Notes under the pieces: generated by a model
Database searches by the model: none
Told to the model about the DNA's origin: nothing
Seen by the model: only the letters and a program-made list of their open reading frames with translations
Shown here: positions 7,833-16,491 of the stretch, piece by piece
How the letters are laid out: each line of letters opens with the position of its first letter
How positions within the stretch are numbered: the stretch's first letter is position 1
Made by a program: the position numbers and the translations under genes
Assembly: GCA_964391805.1 (NCBI GenBank)
Contig: CAYMNK010000001.1
Coordinates: forward strand, 1 to 64,000
Reading direction: 5' to 3'
DNA: 64,000 nt
DNA from: RUG14300 sp964391805
GTDB taxonomy: Bacteria; Bacillota; Clostridia; Christensenellales; CAG-1252

Positions 7833-8744
7833 TTGTCCGAAACAGTTGAATTGTTATGTGAAAAAGAATATCCGAGAGCCGATGTTTTTATTGCAGAAAG
7901 CTTGGATGTAACACGCTCCTATGTAAAACAACTTGTTGAGAAAGGTGATGTGTATGTGAATGATGCTCCCATTAAGAAATGCGGAGTTTCTTTATCTATG
8001 GGTGACTCGGTAACTGTGGAAATTCCCGATCCCGTAATTATTTCTGCAAAACCGCAAAATATACCTATTGATATAGTTTATGAGGATGCTTATTTGATTG
8101 TAGTCAATAAACCTCAAGGAATGGTTACACATCCCGCAGTAGGTTCGCCCGACGGAACGCTTGTAAATGCCTTGATGTATCATTGTAGTAAACTCAGCAC
8201 AATTAACGGTGTTATCCGTCCCGGTATAGTGCATAGACTCGATAAAGACACATCGGGGTTACTTGTTATAGCCAAAACCGATGAAGCACACCATTCTCTT
8301 CAAAAACAAATTGCGGAGAAAACTGCCGTAAGACAATACATTGCATTAGTAGATGATAACATTAAGGAAGATGAGGGCGTAATCGAAGCACCCATCGGTA
8401 GAAGCCCTAAGGATCGAAAACTGATGGCTGTTGTCGAACGTGGCAGATATGCTAAAACTTTGTATAGGGTAATTGATAGGTTTGTCTACTTCACCCTTGT
8501 TGAGTTTACTCTTAAGACAGGTCGCACACATCAAATAAGAGTGCACTGCAAGTATATTAAGCATCCTATTGTGGGCGACTTTTCTTATGGTGGCTCTAAT
8601 TCGTTCGATGTAAAAGGTCAACTTCTTCATGCATATAAACTTAGTTTTAATCATCCTATTACGGGCGAAAGAATGTCTTTTGAAGCACCGCTTCCCGAAC
8701 ATTTTTGCAGAGTGTTAGATATCTGTTACAATAAACACAACTAA
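7833..8744 (+). CDS. RluA-family pseudouridine synthase with S4 domain (RluD-like)
   Basis: This 303-residue enzyme converts uridine to pseudouridine in large-subunit rRNA. An S4 RNA-binding domain covers residues 10-70 (ADVFIAESLDVTRSYVKQLV), and the catalytic domain contains GIVHRLDKDTSGLLVIAKT, with the HRLD aspartate as nucleophile, and later KTGRTHQIRVH. It follows lspA as ylyB follows lspA in Bacillus. The start is taken as TTG 7833 because AGGTGAT ends seven bases before it; the TTG at 7827 is too close. Confidence 0.9.
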   Translation: MSETVELLCEKEYPRADVFIAESLDVTRSYVKQLVEKGDVYVNDAPIKKCGVSLSMGDSVTVEIPDPVIISAKPQNIPIDIVYEDAYLIVVNKPQGMVTHPAVGSPDGTLVNALMYHCSKLSTINGVIRPGIVHRLDKDTSGLLVIAKTDEAHHSLQKQIAEKTAVRQYIALVDDNIKEDEGVIEAPIGRSPKDRKLMAVVERGRYAKTLYRVIDRFVYFTLVEFTLKTGRTHQIRVHCKYIKHPIVGDFSYGGSNSFDVKGQLLHAYKLSFNHPITGERMSFEAPLPEHFCRVLDICYNKHN

Positions 8745-8953
8745 TTGTTATTAATAAGATTAATATTTCATTAAGAGTTGAAAGAAATCAAGGATTTTTA
8801 AAATTGTTTTCTATAATTTGAATTGTGCGACTTTTTGATAAAAAGGCGACTTTTTATCGAAAAGTATTCTTACTAAAGTAAAGGATTTATATAAAAATCC
8901 TTGTCATGCATTGGTCTGGGGCATCCCGAAAAATACTAAAGGAGGTATCCACA
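8745..8953. other. Leader region ahead of the sigma-like gene
   Basis: This 209-bp spacer holds the back-to-back repeat at 8827-8864, then an 8-bp perfect hairpin at 8881-8902 (AAGGATTT/AAATCCTT, six-base loop) without a T-run, then a strong AAAGGAGG site. No clear -35/-10 pair was identified. Confidence 0.5.
8827..8864. repeat. Two adjacent 19-bp imperfect direct repeats
   Basis: Each begins GCGACTTTTT and ends AAAAG (8827-8845 and 8846-8864), differing only in the middle GATA/ATCG. The position upstream of a regulator-like gene makes an operator possible, but this is inference. Confidence 0.5.
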
Positions 8954-9811
8954 ATGGAGAGTCTAAATACGGAAGAAAAAGTTATTCGCTCAAACAGTTT
9001 GATTGAAAAGTACCGTTTAACTAACGCTATCATCTTCAAGAATCAGGCTTGGGAGATTTTTCGCGTTGACTTAGCAAAATTCGTTAATACTTATTTCAAA
9101 GGATACTCCAAAGAGGTAAAAGAGGATATTCTTCAATCAATGGCGTTGGTTGTTTGTAAATTGATTAACAAAGGAAGCTCCTTCGATCCGTCAAAGGGAG
9201 TATACCTTTTAACCTATGCAAGAAAATCATTGCTTGAAGCCGGGTATGAATGCGTAGATTCGACTAAAACATCGATGGCGTATAATCGTAAACTACTGAT
9301 TTCTTTGAAGAAGAAAATAGAAACAGTTAAGCGTGATATTCCCGATGCATCCGATGAATCGATTATCGAAGCCTTTGTGAAATCAAAAAAGCCCGATATA
9401 TCCGAACAAGAACTCAACGAGAAGATTTATCAATTAAAGAATTTGTTGGTTGTTCATCAAGGTTCTGTTAGTTTGGATACGCCAATTGACGAGGATGGAA
9501 CGACAAGGGCTGAACTGGTTGCAGATGAAGGTGATTTTGTTAAAGGCATTGAGCAAAAAGATATATTCCAGTTATTTATTAGAATAATTGATGAAATGCA
9601 TTCAAAAAAGGAATTGAGTCGATTGGAACATCAGGCGGTAAAGATTATGCTTACCGGTAAATTTGAAAATAGTACCGACGCAGGCGAATCTTTAGGCAAA
9701 AGTAGACAAAATTTCAATAGAGCTTTTAATAAGGCAAAGAAAAAGATACCCGTATACATAAGAACTAAATACCCAGATGTATGGGAATATTTAAGTAATT
9801 ATTTTGGATAA
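8954..9811 (+). CDS. Divergent sigma-70 family protein ahead of dnaG-sigA
   Basis: The 285-residue protein looks like a degenerate sigma factor. A region-2-like stretch (EDILQSMALVVCKLI, then FDPSKGVYLLTYARKS) lies near residues 55-95. A region-3-like stretch includes the segment SVSLDTPIDEDGTTRAELVA near residue 171, close to the conserved SLDxPIGEDGDS block. A region-4-like helix-turn-helix follows (LSRLEHQAVKIMLTG ... SLGKSRQNFNRAFNKAKKK). The region 2.3/2.4 melting and -10 recognition residues are poorly kept, so it may be a specialised sigma or a regulator. The start was set by AAAGGAGG at 8938-8945. dnaG follows directly. Confidence 0.65.
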   Translation: MESLNTEEKVIRSNSLIEKYRLTNAIIFKNQAWEIFRVDLAKFVNTYFKGYSKEVKEDILQSMALVVCKLINKGSSFDPSKGVYLLTYARKSLLEAGYECVDSTKTSMAYNRKLLISLKKKIETVKRDIPDASDESIIEAFVKSKKPDISEQELNEKIYQLKNLLVVHQGSVSLDTPIDEDGTTRAELVADEGDFVKGIEQKDIFQLFIRIIDEMHSKKELSRLEHQAVKIMLTGKFENSTDAGESLGKSRQNFNRAFNKAKKKIPVYIRTKYPDVWEYLSNYFG

Positions 9812-9851
9812 AACAAGGATTTTTATTGAAAAAATCCAATATATAATTTGT

Positions 9852-11639
9852 ATGGCAGAACGTAAAGAACTTAATTTGAATTGGATAGACGATTTGAAAT
9901 CGCGGGCAGATATTTGTTCCGTGATAGGTTCTTATGTTTCGCTTGAAAAGAAAGGTCAAAAGTATTGGGCTTGTTGTCCTTTTCATGCTGAGCGCACGCC
10001 GTCTTTTGCCGTGGACGAGCTTCGAGGAAGTTGGTATTGTTTCGGTGCTTGTCACGAGGGTGGCGATGTCATCAGTTTTGAAATGAAGATTAATAATATC
10101 GATTTTCAGGAGGCGGTTAAGCGTCTTGCTTCAAAGGTCGGAATGAAACTTCCCGAGAGTTTTACTTTTGAAAAACACGACAAGGTAAGCGATCGTGATT
10201 ATAACGTATTAGTCGAAACCGCTAAATTCTATCGTGAGAATCTTCAAAAAAATCCGAGCGTTATCGATTATTTGCATTCGCGTAATTTAAGCGATAAAAC
10301 TATTTCGCAATTTGGATTAGGTTATAGCCCCGATTATAACAGCCTTGTCAATCATTTGGTTAAGAAGGGCTATTCTCGTAAGGAATTACTTGATCTTGGT
10401 TTATTGGCAGAACATGACGGAAGATTTTACGATTTTCTTGCCGAAAGAATGGTTGTGCCTATATTCGATCCGTATGGTAAAGTTATTGCTTTTGGTGGTC
10501 GCATTCTCAAAAAACCACCCGAGGGTAAGGCTGTTGCGAAATATAAAAATACCCGTGAAACTAAACTTTTCGTAAAAAATAAAGTATTATACGGAATGAA
10601 TTTCGTAAGAAAGGCAAGGATAGGTAATCCTATTAACGATATAATAATCGTTGAGGGTTATATGGATGTTATCGGGCTTCATCAAGCGGGTATTCGTAAT
10701 GTTGTAGCGAGTATGGGTACATCGCTTACCGATAATCAAGCGAAATTACTTAAAGCAATGGTTGATACCGTGTACATATGTTACGACGGTGACTATGCCG
10801 GTCAAACCAGTACATTGCGCGGACTTAAGGTTCTAAAAGCTCATGACCTTAATGTAAAGATTATGACAATGCCGGATGGTATGGATCCCGACGAATTGGT
10901 TGTTGACGGGCCCGAACCCTTCCTCGAATTGAAGAATAAAGCAATGGATCTATATGATTACTTGTTATTTAGAGCGGAAGACGGCTTGAATATGGCTACC
11001 CCTCAAGGCAAAATAAATTATGCAAAAAATGCGCTTGCCGTAATTAGTGATTTACCTACGATGGAGCGAGAAGTATACTTAGGCGTTATTTCAAAAAAAT
11101 CATCTATACCGACTTCCAAACTTCGTACTAATCTCATAGAAATCGTCGGCAAAAATTTGCCGAACGAGAGAACCCAAGAGCAAAATTTTGAAGAAAAGAC
11201 CGAGAAGAAATCAAAAAAAGAAGACGATTCTTTATTGAAGTCTGGACGATTTATTCTTAACTCTTTAGTCGTGAAGGAAGAATTGTTGGATGATAGATTG
11301 GATGTTAAACTGTTTGCGTCACAAACACAAAAACTTTTCTATAGTTACATAGTGGAATGCTTGTCGCAAGGTAGACGTCCGATTGCATCGACAGCATATA
11401 ATATCGAGGGAGTAGATAGTGAGGAAATATCTAAAATATTGAGCACCAATGTTGATATTCCCGATTATAAGGCTTATTATAATGACTGTATTAGAAATCT
11501 ACTAATTTATTATTATTCCGAACGCGCAAATGAACTTAAGGAATTATCAAACGGTCCCTACGATGATAAAACTCTAAATAAGTACAAAAGCGAAATACGT
11601 AGCGTAATGGCTAAATTGACAGAATTAAAGAAGAAATAG
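9852..11639 (+). CDS. dnaG: DNA primase
   Basis: DnaG makes RNA primers at the replication fork. The 595-residue protein has the N-terminal zinc-binding domain (CPFHAERTPSF ... WYCFGACHEGGD). The second cysteine pair is spaced CFGAC rather than the usual CFGC, a one-residue insertion also met in other phyla as I recall. The TOPRIM core follows: VEGYMDVIGLHQAGI and YDGDYAGQTS carry the acidic metal ligands. The C-terminal 150 residues should bind the DnaB helicase. The ATG at 9852 aligns with family starts but has no Shine-Dalgarno; an upstream TTG at 9804 would overlap the previous gene. dnaG-sigA is the classic macromolecular synthesis order. Confidence 0.93.
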   Translation: MAERKELNLNWIDDLKSRADICSVIGSYVSLEKKGQKYWACCPFHAERTPSFAVDELRGSWYCFGACHEGGDVISFEMKINNIDFQEAVKRLASKVGMKLPESFTFEKHDKVSDRDYNVLVETAKFYRENLQKNPSVIDYLHSRNLSDKTISQFGLGYSPDYNSLVNHLVKKGYSRKELLDLGLLAEHDGRFYDFLAERMVVPIFDPYGKVIAFGGRILKKPPEGKAVAKYKNTRETKLFVKNKVLYGMNFVRKARIGNPINDIIIVEGYMDVIGLHQAGIRNVVASMGTSLTDNQAKLLKAMVDTVYICYDGDYAGQTSTLRGLKVLKAHDLNVKIMTMPDGMDPDELVVDGPEPFLELKNKAMDLYDYLLFRAEDGLNMATPQGKINYAKNALAVISDLPTMEREVYLGVISKKSSIPTSKLRTNLIEIVGKNLPNERTQEQNFEEKTEKKSKKEDDSLLKSGRFILNSLVVKEELLDDRLDVKLFASQTQKLFYSYIVECLSQGRRPIASTAYNIEGVDSEEISKILSTNVDIPDYKAYYNDCIRNLLIYYYSERANELKELSNGPYDDKTLNKYKSEIRSVMAKLTELKKK

Positions 11640-11655
11640 GTAATGGGAGGCAAAC

Positions 11656-12738
11656 ATGACCGAACAAGAAAAACAAGTTTTGATAAATGAACAATTTGAA
11701 AAGATTTTGAATGTCGCTATGCAAAAGGGCGGTGTGCATGAGGACGAAGTCGTTGCTAAGTTAGCAACATTGGAATTAAATGCACAAGATGCCGAGGTAA
11801 TCTTTCAGAGATTGGACGAGCATGGTGTTAAAGTTATCAAAACACCTGTTGAAAAGAAAAATTCAATGGATAAGATTATGAGCGATATCAGCGTTGACGA
11901 TGCCGTTAAACTCTATTTGAGAGATATCGGTAACTATTCTTTGTTGAGTATAGATGAAGAACGCGAAATCGCTAAAACAATGACCGAAACATCCGACCCT
12001 AAGGAAAAAGAAAAAGCTAAAAAGAAACTTAGCGAAGCTAACCTTCGTTTAGTTGTTTCTATTGCTAAAAAATACGTAGGAAGAGGTATGTCCTTCCTCG
12101 ATCTTATTCAAGAGGGTAATCAAGGTTTATTGAAAGCTGTAGAAAAATTTGACTATACTAAGGGTTTTAAGTTCTCTACTTATGCCACTTGGTGGATTCG
12201 TCAAGCAATTACTCGTGCAATAGCAGATCAAGCCCGCACCATTAGACTTCCCGTTCATATGGTGGAAACAATCAATAAAACCGCTAAGACAACTCGTATC
12301 TTGACCCAGCAATTAGGTAGAGATCCCACCACCGACGAGATTGCCAACGAGCTTGGTATTAGCGTTGAAAAACTTATGGAAATCCAAAGAACGGCGCAAG
12401 ATCCGGTATCGTTAGAGACACCTATAGGTGAAGAAGAGGACAGCCATCTCGGTGACTTTATCGAAGATTCTACTTATCCGCAACCTGCAGAAAAGGTCGA
12501 GCAAACAATGATTAGGGAACAGTTGTTCCAAGTATTATCTACACTTACCCCAAGAGAAGAAAAGGTTATTCGTATGCGTTATGGCTTAGACGATAATAAG
12601 ACCAGAACTTTGGAAGAGGTCGGACAAGAATTTGGTGTTACCAGAGAGCGTATTCGTCAAATCGAAGCTAAGGCATTAAGGAAATTAAGACATCCTAAAC
12701 GCAAAGAAAAACTCAAGGGTTTTGTAGATAAATATTAA
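11656..12738 (+). CDS. sigA: Primary sigma factor SigA/RpoD
   Basis: The 360-residue housekeeping sigma factor has region 1.2 (DAVKLYLRDIGNYSLL), region 2 with NLRLVVSIAKKYVGRGMSF, FSTYATWWIRQAITRAIADQ and RTIRLPVHM, region 3, and region 4 (LTPREEKVIRMRYGL ... VTRERIRQIEAKALRKLRHP). It lacks the long non-conserved region of proteobacterial RpoD, as expected for Firmicutes. A small deviation is GNQGLLKAV where most have GNEGL. GGGAGG precedes the ATG. The TTGACA/TATAAT promoters across this window match its expected specificity. Confidence 0.97.
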   Translation: MTEQEKQVLINEQFEKILNVAMQKGGVHEDEVVAKLATLELNAQDAEVIFQRLDEHGVKVIKTPVEKKNSMDKIMSDISVDDAVKLYLRDIGNYSLLSIDEEREIAKTMTETSDPKEKEKAKKKLSEANLRLVVSIAKKYVGRGMSFLDLIQEGNQGLLKAVEKFDYTKGFKFSTYATWWIRQAITRAIADQARTIRLPVHMVETINKTAKTTRILTQQLGRDPTTDEIANELGISVEKLMEIQRTAQDPVSLETPIGEEEDSHLGDFIEDSTYPQPAEKVEQTMIREQLFQVLSTLTPREEKVIRMRYGLDDNKTRTLEEVGQEFGVTRERIRQIEAKALRKLRHPKRKEKLKGFVDKY

Positions 12739-12746
12739 ATTGAATT

Positions 12747-13499
12747 ATGTTAGTTAGAGACGTTTATACATTATTAAATAGTTTTGCACCATACGAAACT
12801 CAGGCGCATTACGATAATAGCGGTTTGAATGTCGGTAACCCCGACGCAGAGGTTACCAAGATTTTATTGGCTGTAGATGTTTCGCTTGAAACTATAGAAG
12901 AAGCTAAGATAAATGGTTGTAATGTGATACTTTCACATCATCCTATCATTTTTTCTCCAATGAAGAGCATTCTTGAATCTAATTATGTCGGTAAAGTCGT
13001 TATCGAGGCGGTCAAAGCATCCATTGCATTAATAAGTTGTCATACTAATATGGACCTTGCTGATGGCGGTATCAATGATTCCTTGGCAAGCTACTTGGAA
13101 GGTAATAATATTCGTAAGATCGAAGTGGACGAGTTTGCAAGAGTATTTGATGTGCCCGAAGTTAATTTATCCGATTATGCTTTATTTGTTTCGAATAAAC
13201 TAAGCGATGATCGTGTATCGACTATCGGTTCGGGTAAAGTTCATACTGTAGCAGTAGTAGGCGGTGCAGGCGGTGACTATGGCTTGATTGATTATTGCAT
13301 CAATAATGATATCGTATTGGTGACGTCCGAGATTAAGCACCATTCCGCAAGAATGATAGAGGATAGAGGTGGTAAATTGATCACTGTAGGTCACTTTACT
13401 AGTGAAAGGGTATTTATAAATATCGTAAAAAATATTTTAAAAGATAAGGTAGAAATTCTGGAATCGAGACAAACAACACCGTTTAATTCCGGAAGATAA
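12747..13499 (+). CDS. Nif3-like dinuclear metal centre protein
   Basis: At 250 residues this is a short form of the Nif3/YqfO/YbgI family, which forms a toroidal hexamer with two metals per subunit. Visible signatures are HYDNSGLNVGN, the metal-binding SHHPIIF near residue 64, SCHTNMD near residue 92, and the C-terminal GGAGGDY and ITVGHFTSER motifs. The Bacillus version carries an inserted PII-like domain that is absent here. Function is uncertain; a role in metal handling or tetrahydrofolate-linked reactions has been proposed for relatives. The gene starts eight bases after sigA without a clear ribosome binding site, suggesting translational coupling. Confidence 0.9.
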   Translation: MLVRDVYTLLNSFAPYETQAHYDNSGLNVGNPDAEVTKILLAVDVSLETIEEAKINGCNVILSHHPIIFSPMKSILESNYVGKVVIEAVKASIALISCHTNMDLADGGINDSLASYLEGNNIRKIEVDEFARVFDVPEVNLSDYALFVSNKLSDDRVSTIGSGKVHTVAVVGGAGGDYGLIDYCINNDIVLVTSEIKHHSARMIEDRGGKLITVGHFTSERVFINIVKNILKDKVEILESRQTTPFNSGR

Positions 13500-13510
13500 A
13501 GGAGATTAAC

Positions 13511-14218
13511 ATGGATATTAAAAAATTGCTTGAATATCAATCGATTGATGTTGAACGTAGGAATGAGATTAAGAGATTCCAAAGCTTAGATGTTGTCAAG
13601 GGCTATAATAAGCAAAGACTAATTATTCAGCAAGCAACTGCCGCTGTAAGTAAGTTGAATAAAGATGCTGAGGAAACCGTTAAACAAATGAACAGCGTAA
13701 CCGAGAGATATTTAGAAGTCGTTGAACTTATCAAGGATGCCGAGAAGAATCTTGAACATATCGAGGATGAAAACGAAGCTGATTTTTATATTAAGAATAT
13801 TTCCAACTACGTTGCCACACTCGAACGCTTGGCAGATGAGGCGAAAAAGGTTAGCGAAAAAATAGTTAAACAAAGAGGGGATTATGCTAAGTTTATGGAT
13901 GCAGGTAAGAATGCTACTCAAGAGGCCAAGAAAATGCAAGACGAGTATAAAGTTGAGCTCGATAAGAGTAAGGCGGTTAGAGCAGGTTTCGAGGCAAAAC
14001 TTACTGCCTTGGCTAAAGGTATTAATCCCGAAGATTTAGCAAGGTATAATCAAATCGCTAAGGATGATAAATATCCGCCCATTCATATATTGAAAAACAA
14101 CTATTGTTTTTGTAGAATTGAAATGCCCGGTAGTATAACTCAAAAGGTTAAATCGGACGGATGGTGTATTTGTCCCGATTGCGGAAGAATATTAGTGTCC
14201 GAAAATATCGAATTATAA
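13511..14218 (+). CDS. Coiled-coil protein with C-terminal C4 zinc ribbon
   Basis: The 235-residue protein is a long helical hairpin (residues 1-175, with heptad-like charged repeats) ending in a zinc ribbon, CFCRIEMP ... CICPDCGRIL. This is the C4-type zinc-ribbon family (DUF164/CT398-like) that follows the Nif3 gene in many bacteria. Its molecular role is not established. GGAG lies before the ATG, and it is the last gene of the dnaG-sigA run, closed by a terminator at 14245. Confidence 0.85.
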   Translation: MDIKKLLEYQSIDVERRNEIKRFQSLDVVKGYNKQRLIIQQATAAVSKLNKDAEETVKQMNSVTERYLEVVELIKDAEKNLEHIEDENEADFYIKNISNYVATLERLADEAKKVSEKIVKQRGDYAKFMDAGKNATQEAKKMQDEYKVELDKSKAVRAGFEAKLTALAKGINPEDLARYNQIAKDDKYPPIHILKNNYCFCRIEMPGSITQKVKSDGWCICPDCGRILVSENIEL

Positions 14219-14244
14219 ATTGATTATAATATGTTATTTTTAAG

Positions 14245-14275
14245 AAGTCTCTTGGCTAAATTCAAGGGACTTTTT
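14245..14275 (+). terminator. Terminator of the dnaG-sigA run
   Basis: AAGTCTCTTG (14245-14254) pairs with CAAGGGACTT (14263-14272), followed by T residues. It abuts the stop codon of the convergent SPOR gene and may act both ways. Confidence 0.75.
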
Positions 14276-15074
14276 ATGACATAGTTATAGCAATAAAAAT
14301 TGCTGTAAACCGAATAGAAGAGAGTGTTAGATTATTAGGTAATTTATTAAGTTCCGATATCACGGAATTGACTTTAGATAGGTATTTTTGAATATTGATG
14401 TCATTTATATTACATGCATTCTTAACAAATTCTGCGGTTGATGATGTCGCTTTAGTTATGGTGTTTGTAATTATTTGTTTTGAAGTTACCGCATCGTTAT
14501 TCTTTTCGAGTATCTCGGTAGCATTGTATAAATCACTTAATACTTCTTGATCGAAATCTTTGCATTTTTCATATTCGCCTTTAATATTAGACGGAACATT
14601 TTTGAGTGAAGATGACTTGAATATTTTGTATACGGTATAGTTTGTTTTTTGAGAAACGATATTTGCATCATTCTCGGTTAGATAGAACGAAATTAATACA
14701 TTGAATTGTCCGTTATAATGAATAAATCCGGCACATCCTTTTTCTTTTAGATTATCGGATAAGGCGATAGCTTCTTCTTGTGTATCAAAAGAGCCTGCAG
14801 ATAAACAGTAGATATAATCGGGTTCTTCCAAAAAACAAGTTAATAAGCCATTTATTCCTTTATCATCAAATAAATCAAAATAAAGTAAAACTGCAGATAG
14901 ACAAATGGAAATCAAAAGAAAGATAACAAATATTATTTTAATTGGTTTAAATCGTTTATCCTTAGGTTTTATTGTCGCTTTTTCGGTGATTGTGGTACGA
15001 GCATCATCGAATTTATATTCACCCGAGACATCGGAACTATCTCGAAACTCTTTTTTAAAATCTCCGTATAACAT
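14274..15074 (-). CDS. Single-pass membrane protein with SPOR-like domain
   Basis: The 266-residue protein has an N-terminal cytoplasmic part (about 45 residues, charged), one membrane segment (residues 47-68, PIKIIFVIFLLISICLSAVL) and an extracellular part. Residues 90-145 (YIYCLSAGSFDTQEEAIALS, KGCAGFIHYNGQFNVLI) have the pattern of a SPOR domain, which binds denuded peptidoglycan glycan strands at division or spore septa. The remaining 100 residues are helical and unrecognised. A role in envelope remodelling is therefore likely but not shown. The start codon has no clear ribosome binding site. Confidence 0.68.
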   Translation of the reverse strand: MLYGDFKKEFRDSSDVSGEYKFDDARTTITEKATIKPKDKRFKPIKIIFVIFLLISICLSAVLLYFDLFDDKGINGLLTCFLEEPDYIYCLSAGSFDTQEEAIALSDNLKEKGCAGFIHYNGQFNVLISFYLTENDANIVSQKTNYTVYKIFKSSSLKNVPSNIKGEYEKCKDFDQEVLSDLYNATEILEKNNDAVTSKQIITNTITKATSSTAEFVKNACNINDINIQKYLSKVNSVISELNKLPNNLTLSSIRFTAIFIAITMS

Positions 15075-15108
15075 ATAAAATTATATGCTTAATTATATTG
15101 TCCCATTA

Positions 15109-15136
15109 CAAAAAAAAATCCAATCTTACGATTGGA
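15109..15136 (-). terminator. Terminator of the SRP RNA gene
   Basis: On the minus strand TCCAATC (15136-15130) and GATTGGA (15125-15119) form a hairpin with loop GTAA, followed by a run of nine or more T. Confidence 0.85.
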
Positions 15137-15140
15137 AAAA

Positions 15141-15410
15141 GTGTTGCGCACATACTCCGATAAACATACAACAGAGCGGTCCCTTAGTAGTTCGCTACTC
15201 CGGAGCGCCCTTGTGGCACACAAGAAAATCCACTTAGTGCTGCTGCGGTCAGGCCCTGACACGGTTCATAGCATCTCATTGCACAAGACCCCGGGATCAA
15301 CACCACTTGCTAAAGTCAGCCTCCACCATATGCTACCTCGATATGCGTTCTGCCTTGCTACAGCGGTTTGCAAGTTACAGGGCACCGCTAGCTCCCCACA
15401 TAGCGCAACA
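15141..15410 (-). ncRNA. ffs: Signal recognition particle RNA, large Gram-positive type
   Basis: The minus strand matches the Bacillus-type scRNA in its landmarks: the Alu-domain start GGGGAGCTAGCGGTGCCCTG, then CCGCTGTAGCAAGGC and AAGTGGTGTTGATCCCGGG, the helix 8 strand TGTCAGG, and GCAGCAGCACTAAGTG on the other side. The ends pair (TGTTGCGC at 15410 with GCGCAACA at 15149-15142). Length is about 270 nt, right for an RNA with an Alu domain. The tip of helix 8 (15233-15261) reads GGGCCTGACCGC instead of the usual closing stem with a GGAA loop. It has its own promoter and terminator. Confidence 0.92.
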
Positions 15411-15415
15411 TAATC

Positions 15416-15444
15416 ATTATATCATACGATTAAACAAAAATCAA
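15416..15444 (-). promoter_or_regulatory. Promoter of the SRP RNA gene
   Basis: On the minus strand, TTGATT (15444-15439), 17-bp spacer ending TGA, TATAAT (15421-15416). The RNA 5' end at about 15410 is the expected distance away. Confidence 0.75.
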
Positions 15445-15554
15445 CCTTTTGATTTGATAAAAGTAAAACAATTCGAAACAATTCGAAACAAGTTATAACA
15501 GATCACGCAATTAACTCTGTATTATTCGTTTACTTACAGTCATTCATTTTATGA

Positions 15555-15583
15555 TTGACAAAAAATGTATTATTTGATACTAT
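15555..15583 (+). promoter_or_regulatory. Promoter for the methyltransferase gene
   Basis: TTGACA (15555-15560), 17-bp spacer ending TGA, TACTAT (15578-15583), about 25 bp before the start codon. Confidence 0.65.
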
Positions 15584-15608
15584 TATAGTATATTAAAAAG
15601 GATGAACT

Positions 15609-16475
15609 ATGAAGCAGGCAACTGATTGGAAAGATTATGAGATTATAGCGACCGGAGACGGACTTAAATTGGAGCGTTGGGGTAAGATTTACCTTCTTAG
15701 ACCCGATCCCCAAATTATTTGGCATAGTAAAATAGATCTTTTTAACTATCCTAAACTTAATGCTCGGTATAAACCGCTTGGAAAAATCGGTGAAAAGTGG
15801 GAGTTGCTTAAGCCTGTTCCCGAAAGCTTTACCATTACGAGAAAGGGCTTGTCCTTTAATTTAAAACTTCGTAAAGGATTTAAGCATACAGGTTTGTTTC
15901 CCGAACAAGCGGTAAATTGGGACCTAATGCAGGAGATGATTCGTAATGCCAATAGACCGATTAAGGTTCTCAATTTGTTTGCTTATACAGGAGGTGCCAC
16001 ATTAGCTTGTTTACAAGCCGGTGCCCAAGTAACCCATGTCGATGCCGCTAAAGCAATGGTGGATAACGCTAAGGAAAACCTTAGATTATCGGGCCTTTCT
16101 TCCGACGGTTGTAGATGGATAGTAGATGACTGTCTAAAATTCGTTCAGCGTGAAATCCGTAGAGGCAATAAGTATGATGCAATTATTATGGATCCTCCGT
16201 CATTTGGTAGAGGCCCTAACGGAGAGGAGTGGAAAATTGAGAATAATTTATACGATCTCATTGCTACCACTAAACAGGTATTAACTGATAAGCCATTGTT
16301 TTATTTGATCAACTCATATACTACGGGCTTACAACCGACCGTTATCAACAACCTTTTGAAAATTCATTTTTCGGATATCGAGGGTGAGTCGGAGGCGTAT
16401 GAAGTAACACTTCCCACCGATGAAGGCATTGATCTTCCGTGTGGATGTAGCGGTTTATATAGATTTAAAAACTAA
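15609..16475 (+). CDS. Class I SAM-dependent methyltransferase, RlmK/RlmI-like
   Basis: The 288-residue protein carries a Rossmann methyltransferase core: VLNLFAYTGGATLACLQAGA (motif I), HVDAAKAMVDNAKENLRLSG (motif II), DDCLKFV and the catalytic-type motif DPPSFGRG near residue 197. This matches the PF10672 group of rRNA methyltransferases (RlmK, RlmI), but it is shorter and lacks the N-terminal PUA/THUMP part, so the modified base is unknown. The next gene is a pseudouridine synthase 16 bp downstream, supporting an RNA-modification unit. Confidence 0.82.
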   Translation: MKQATDWKDYEIIATGDGLKLERWGKIYLLRPDPQIIWHSKIDLFNYPKLNARYKPLGKIGEKWELLKPVPESFTITRKGLSFNLKLRKGFKHTGLFPEQAVNWDLMQEMIRNANRPIKVLNLFAYTGGATLACLQAGAQVTHVDAAKAMVDNAKENLRLSGLSSDGCRWIVDDCLKFVQREIRRGNKYDAIIMDPPSFGRGPNGEEWKIENNLYDLIATTKQVLTDKPLFYLINSYTTGLQPTVINNLLKIHFSDIEGESEAYEVTLPTDEGIDLPCGCSGLYRFKN

Positions 16476-16491
16476 ATAAGGATAGTATAGT

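Noticed and set aside
9842..9852. Leaderless dnaG from a TATAAT ten bases before the ATG
   Set aside because: There is no -35 element at suitable spacing, so it was not treated as a promoter.
10345..10575. Plus-strand frame inside dnaG in another frame
   Set aside because: It is a shadow of the primase coding sequence with no ribosome binding site.
15132..15413. Open frame on the plus strand over the SRP RNA
   Set aside because: It lies within the structured SRP RNA gene on the other strand, has no ribosome binding site and its product matches no protein family.
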